Source: VYFG01 sp964403545
Lineage (GTDB): Bacteria; Pseudomonadota; Gammaproteobacteria; Arenicellales; Poriferihabitantaceae
Assembly (NCBI GenBank): GCA_964403545.1
Contig: CAYOGN010000120.1
Location: 1 to 6,512 of the forward strand
Direction of reading: 5' to 3'
DNA length: 6,512 nt
Part shown: positions 6,298 through 6,512 of the stretch, piece by piece
Numbering within the stretch: the stretch's first letter is position 1
Layout: each line of letters starts with the position of its first letter
Program-made: the position numbers and the translations under genes
The notes under the pieces: model-generated
Databases searched by the model: none
Told to the model about the DNA's origin: nothing
What the model saw: the letters and a program-made list of their open reading frames with translations, nothing else

Positions 6298-6380
6298 ATA
6301 CAAAGCAGCCCTTTGCATCCAAGTTAAGTAATACACTTTTCGCTCAGTTCGACACCTCTATTTACATTTGTACAACGGAG

Positions 6381-6512
6381 TCATTCGGTTGACAGTCCGG
6401 CGTCCAATAGTGCTTTCATGGCACCCTCCACATAGGAGACGTTGGTGAATCCCATGGTTGTGAGCAGATTTGCAGCTGAGGCGCCCCTATAACAGGGAGG
6501 TGAACCGCAGGT
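6381..6512 (-). CDS. Rhodanese-domain protein, C-terminal part only (enters from right edge)
   Basis: The minus strand from 6512 down to the TGA at 6383-6381 gives 43 codons plus stop; the 5' part lies outside the window. The translation contains CYRGASAANLLTTMGF, then TNVSYVEGAMKALLDAGL, and ends STE. This matches the C-terminal half of a rhodanese (sulfurtransferase) domain: active-site Cys in a CxxG loop, a helix with AAxLL, the strand TNVxxxEGG, and the last helix ending AGLP.E. Cys7 of the visible part would carry the persulfide. Two features are off the pattern: the spacing from the active Cys to AAxLL is about three residues shorter than in typical CRSGxRSxxAAxxL loops, and the residues before the Cys (TCGSPP) do not look like the usual hydrophobic strand ending YC. 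This could mean a diverged single-domain rhodanese, a damaged copy, or a frameshift near the edge. Substrate and partner unknown. Confidence 0.65.
   Translation of the reverse strand, partial: TCGSPPCYRGASAANLLTTMGFTNVSYVEGAMKALLDAGLSTE

Larger units (their letters stand above)
5966..6380. other. About 415 bp with no convincing gene
   Basis: Two overlapping antisense frames, both starting with GTG and both without a Shine-Dalgarno, occupy most of this stretch: plus 6058-6327 (89 codons) and minus 6224-5982 (80 codons). Neither translation shows a domain I recognise, and each mirrors the other. The region contains two small hairpins (listed separately). It may be degraded sequence next to the decayed cyclase gene, or the site of a small RNA; I cannot tell from sequence alone. 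Confidence 0.4.

Noticed and set aside
6301..6315. CAAAG-CAGCC-CTTTG hairpin as a terminator of the rhodanese gene
   Set aside because: Only a 5-bp stem and no U-tract on the minus strand; chance occurrence is likely.
5982..6327. Opposed GTG-initiated ORFs, minus 6224-5982 (80 aa) and plus 6058-6327 (89 aa)
   Set aside because: Each mirrors the other, neither has a ribosome binding site, and I recognise no domain in either. Low-complexity hydrophobic or Ser/Val/Gly composition is not evidence of a gene.
1..6512. A novel multi-gene system, CRISPR array, tRNA/rRNA gene, insertion sequence or toxin-antitoxin pair
   Set aside because: Scanned for repeats, cloverleaf-like sequence, transposase motifs and paired small ORFs; none was found. 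The complete genes belong to known, mostly housekeeping families.

Overview
The window reads as a chromosomal segment of a gammaproteobacterium. The left two thirds carries housekeeping genes whose proteins follow the E. coli / H. influenzae versions closely: a YafS-like methyltransferase, DapE, an E. coli-type GlnRS of 556 residues, and SohB. I cannot name genus or species from the sequence; the lineage call is inference from these families.

Layout. Positions 1-638 (minus) hold the 5' part of a class I SAM-dependent methyltransferase gene that runs off the left edge and has no complete ORF inside the window. A short divergent intergenic region separates it from dapE (plus; lysine and peptidoglycan precursor synthesis). 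An 88-bp gap with a promoter-like sequence leads to glnS (plus), followed after 3 bp by sohB (plus), so glnS and sohB are probably co-transcribed. A 175-bp gap contains an imperfect nested hairpin and a possible leader ORF before a GFA/CENP-V-fold zinc protein gene (plus, 4874-5308) with a good Shine-Dalgarno sequence.

The right part, from about 5309 to the end, is different: sparse and apparently decayed. It contains (i) a minus-strand 125-codon ORF that joins the N-terminal tip of a class III adenylate/guanylate cyclase to the C-terminal tail of a TPR-type cyclase, with the whole middle missing; (ii) a 22-codon ORF behind a very strong Shine-Dalgarno; (iii) about 400 bp with no convincing gene; and (iv) the C-terminal 43 codons of a rhodanese-domain gene (minus) entering from the right edge, with an unusually compact active-site region.

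The housekeeping genes share no single pathway: DapE feeds diaminopimelate/lysine synthesis, GlnRS charges tRNA-Gln, and SohB is a membrane-anchored S49 peptidase. I found no CRISPR array, tRNA, rRNA, intact mobile element or recognisable new defence or biosynthetic system. The most interesting points are the internally deleted cyclase and the leader/hairpin upstream of the GFA-family gene.
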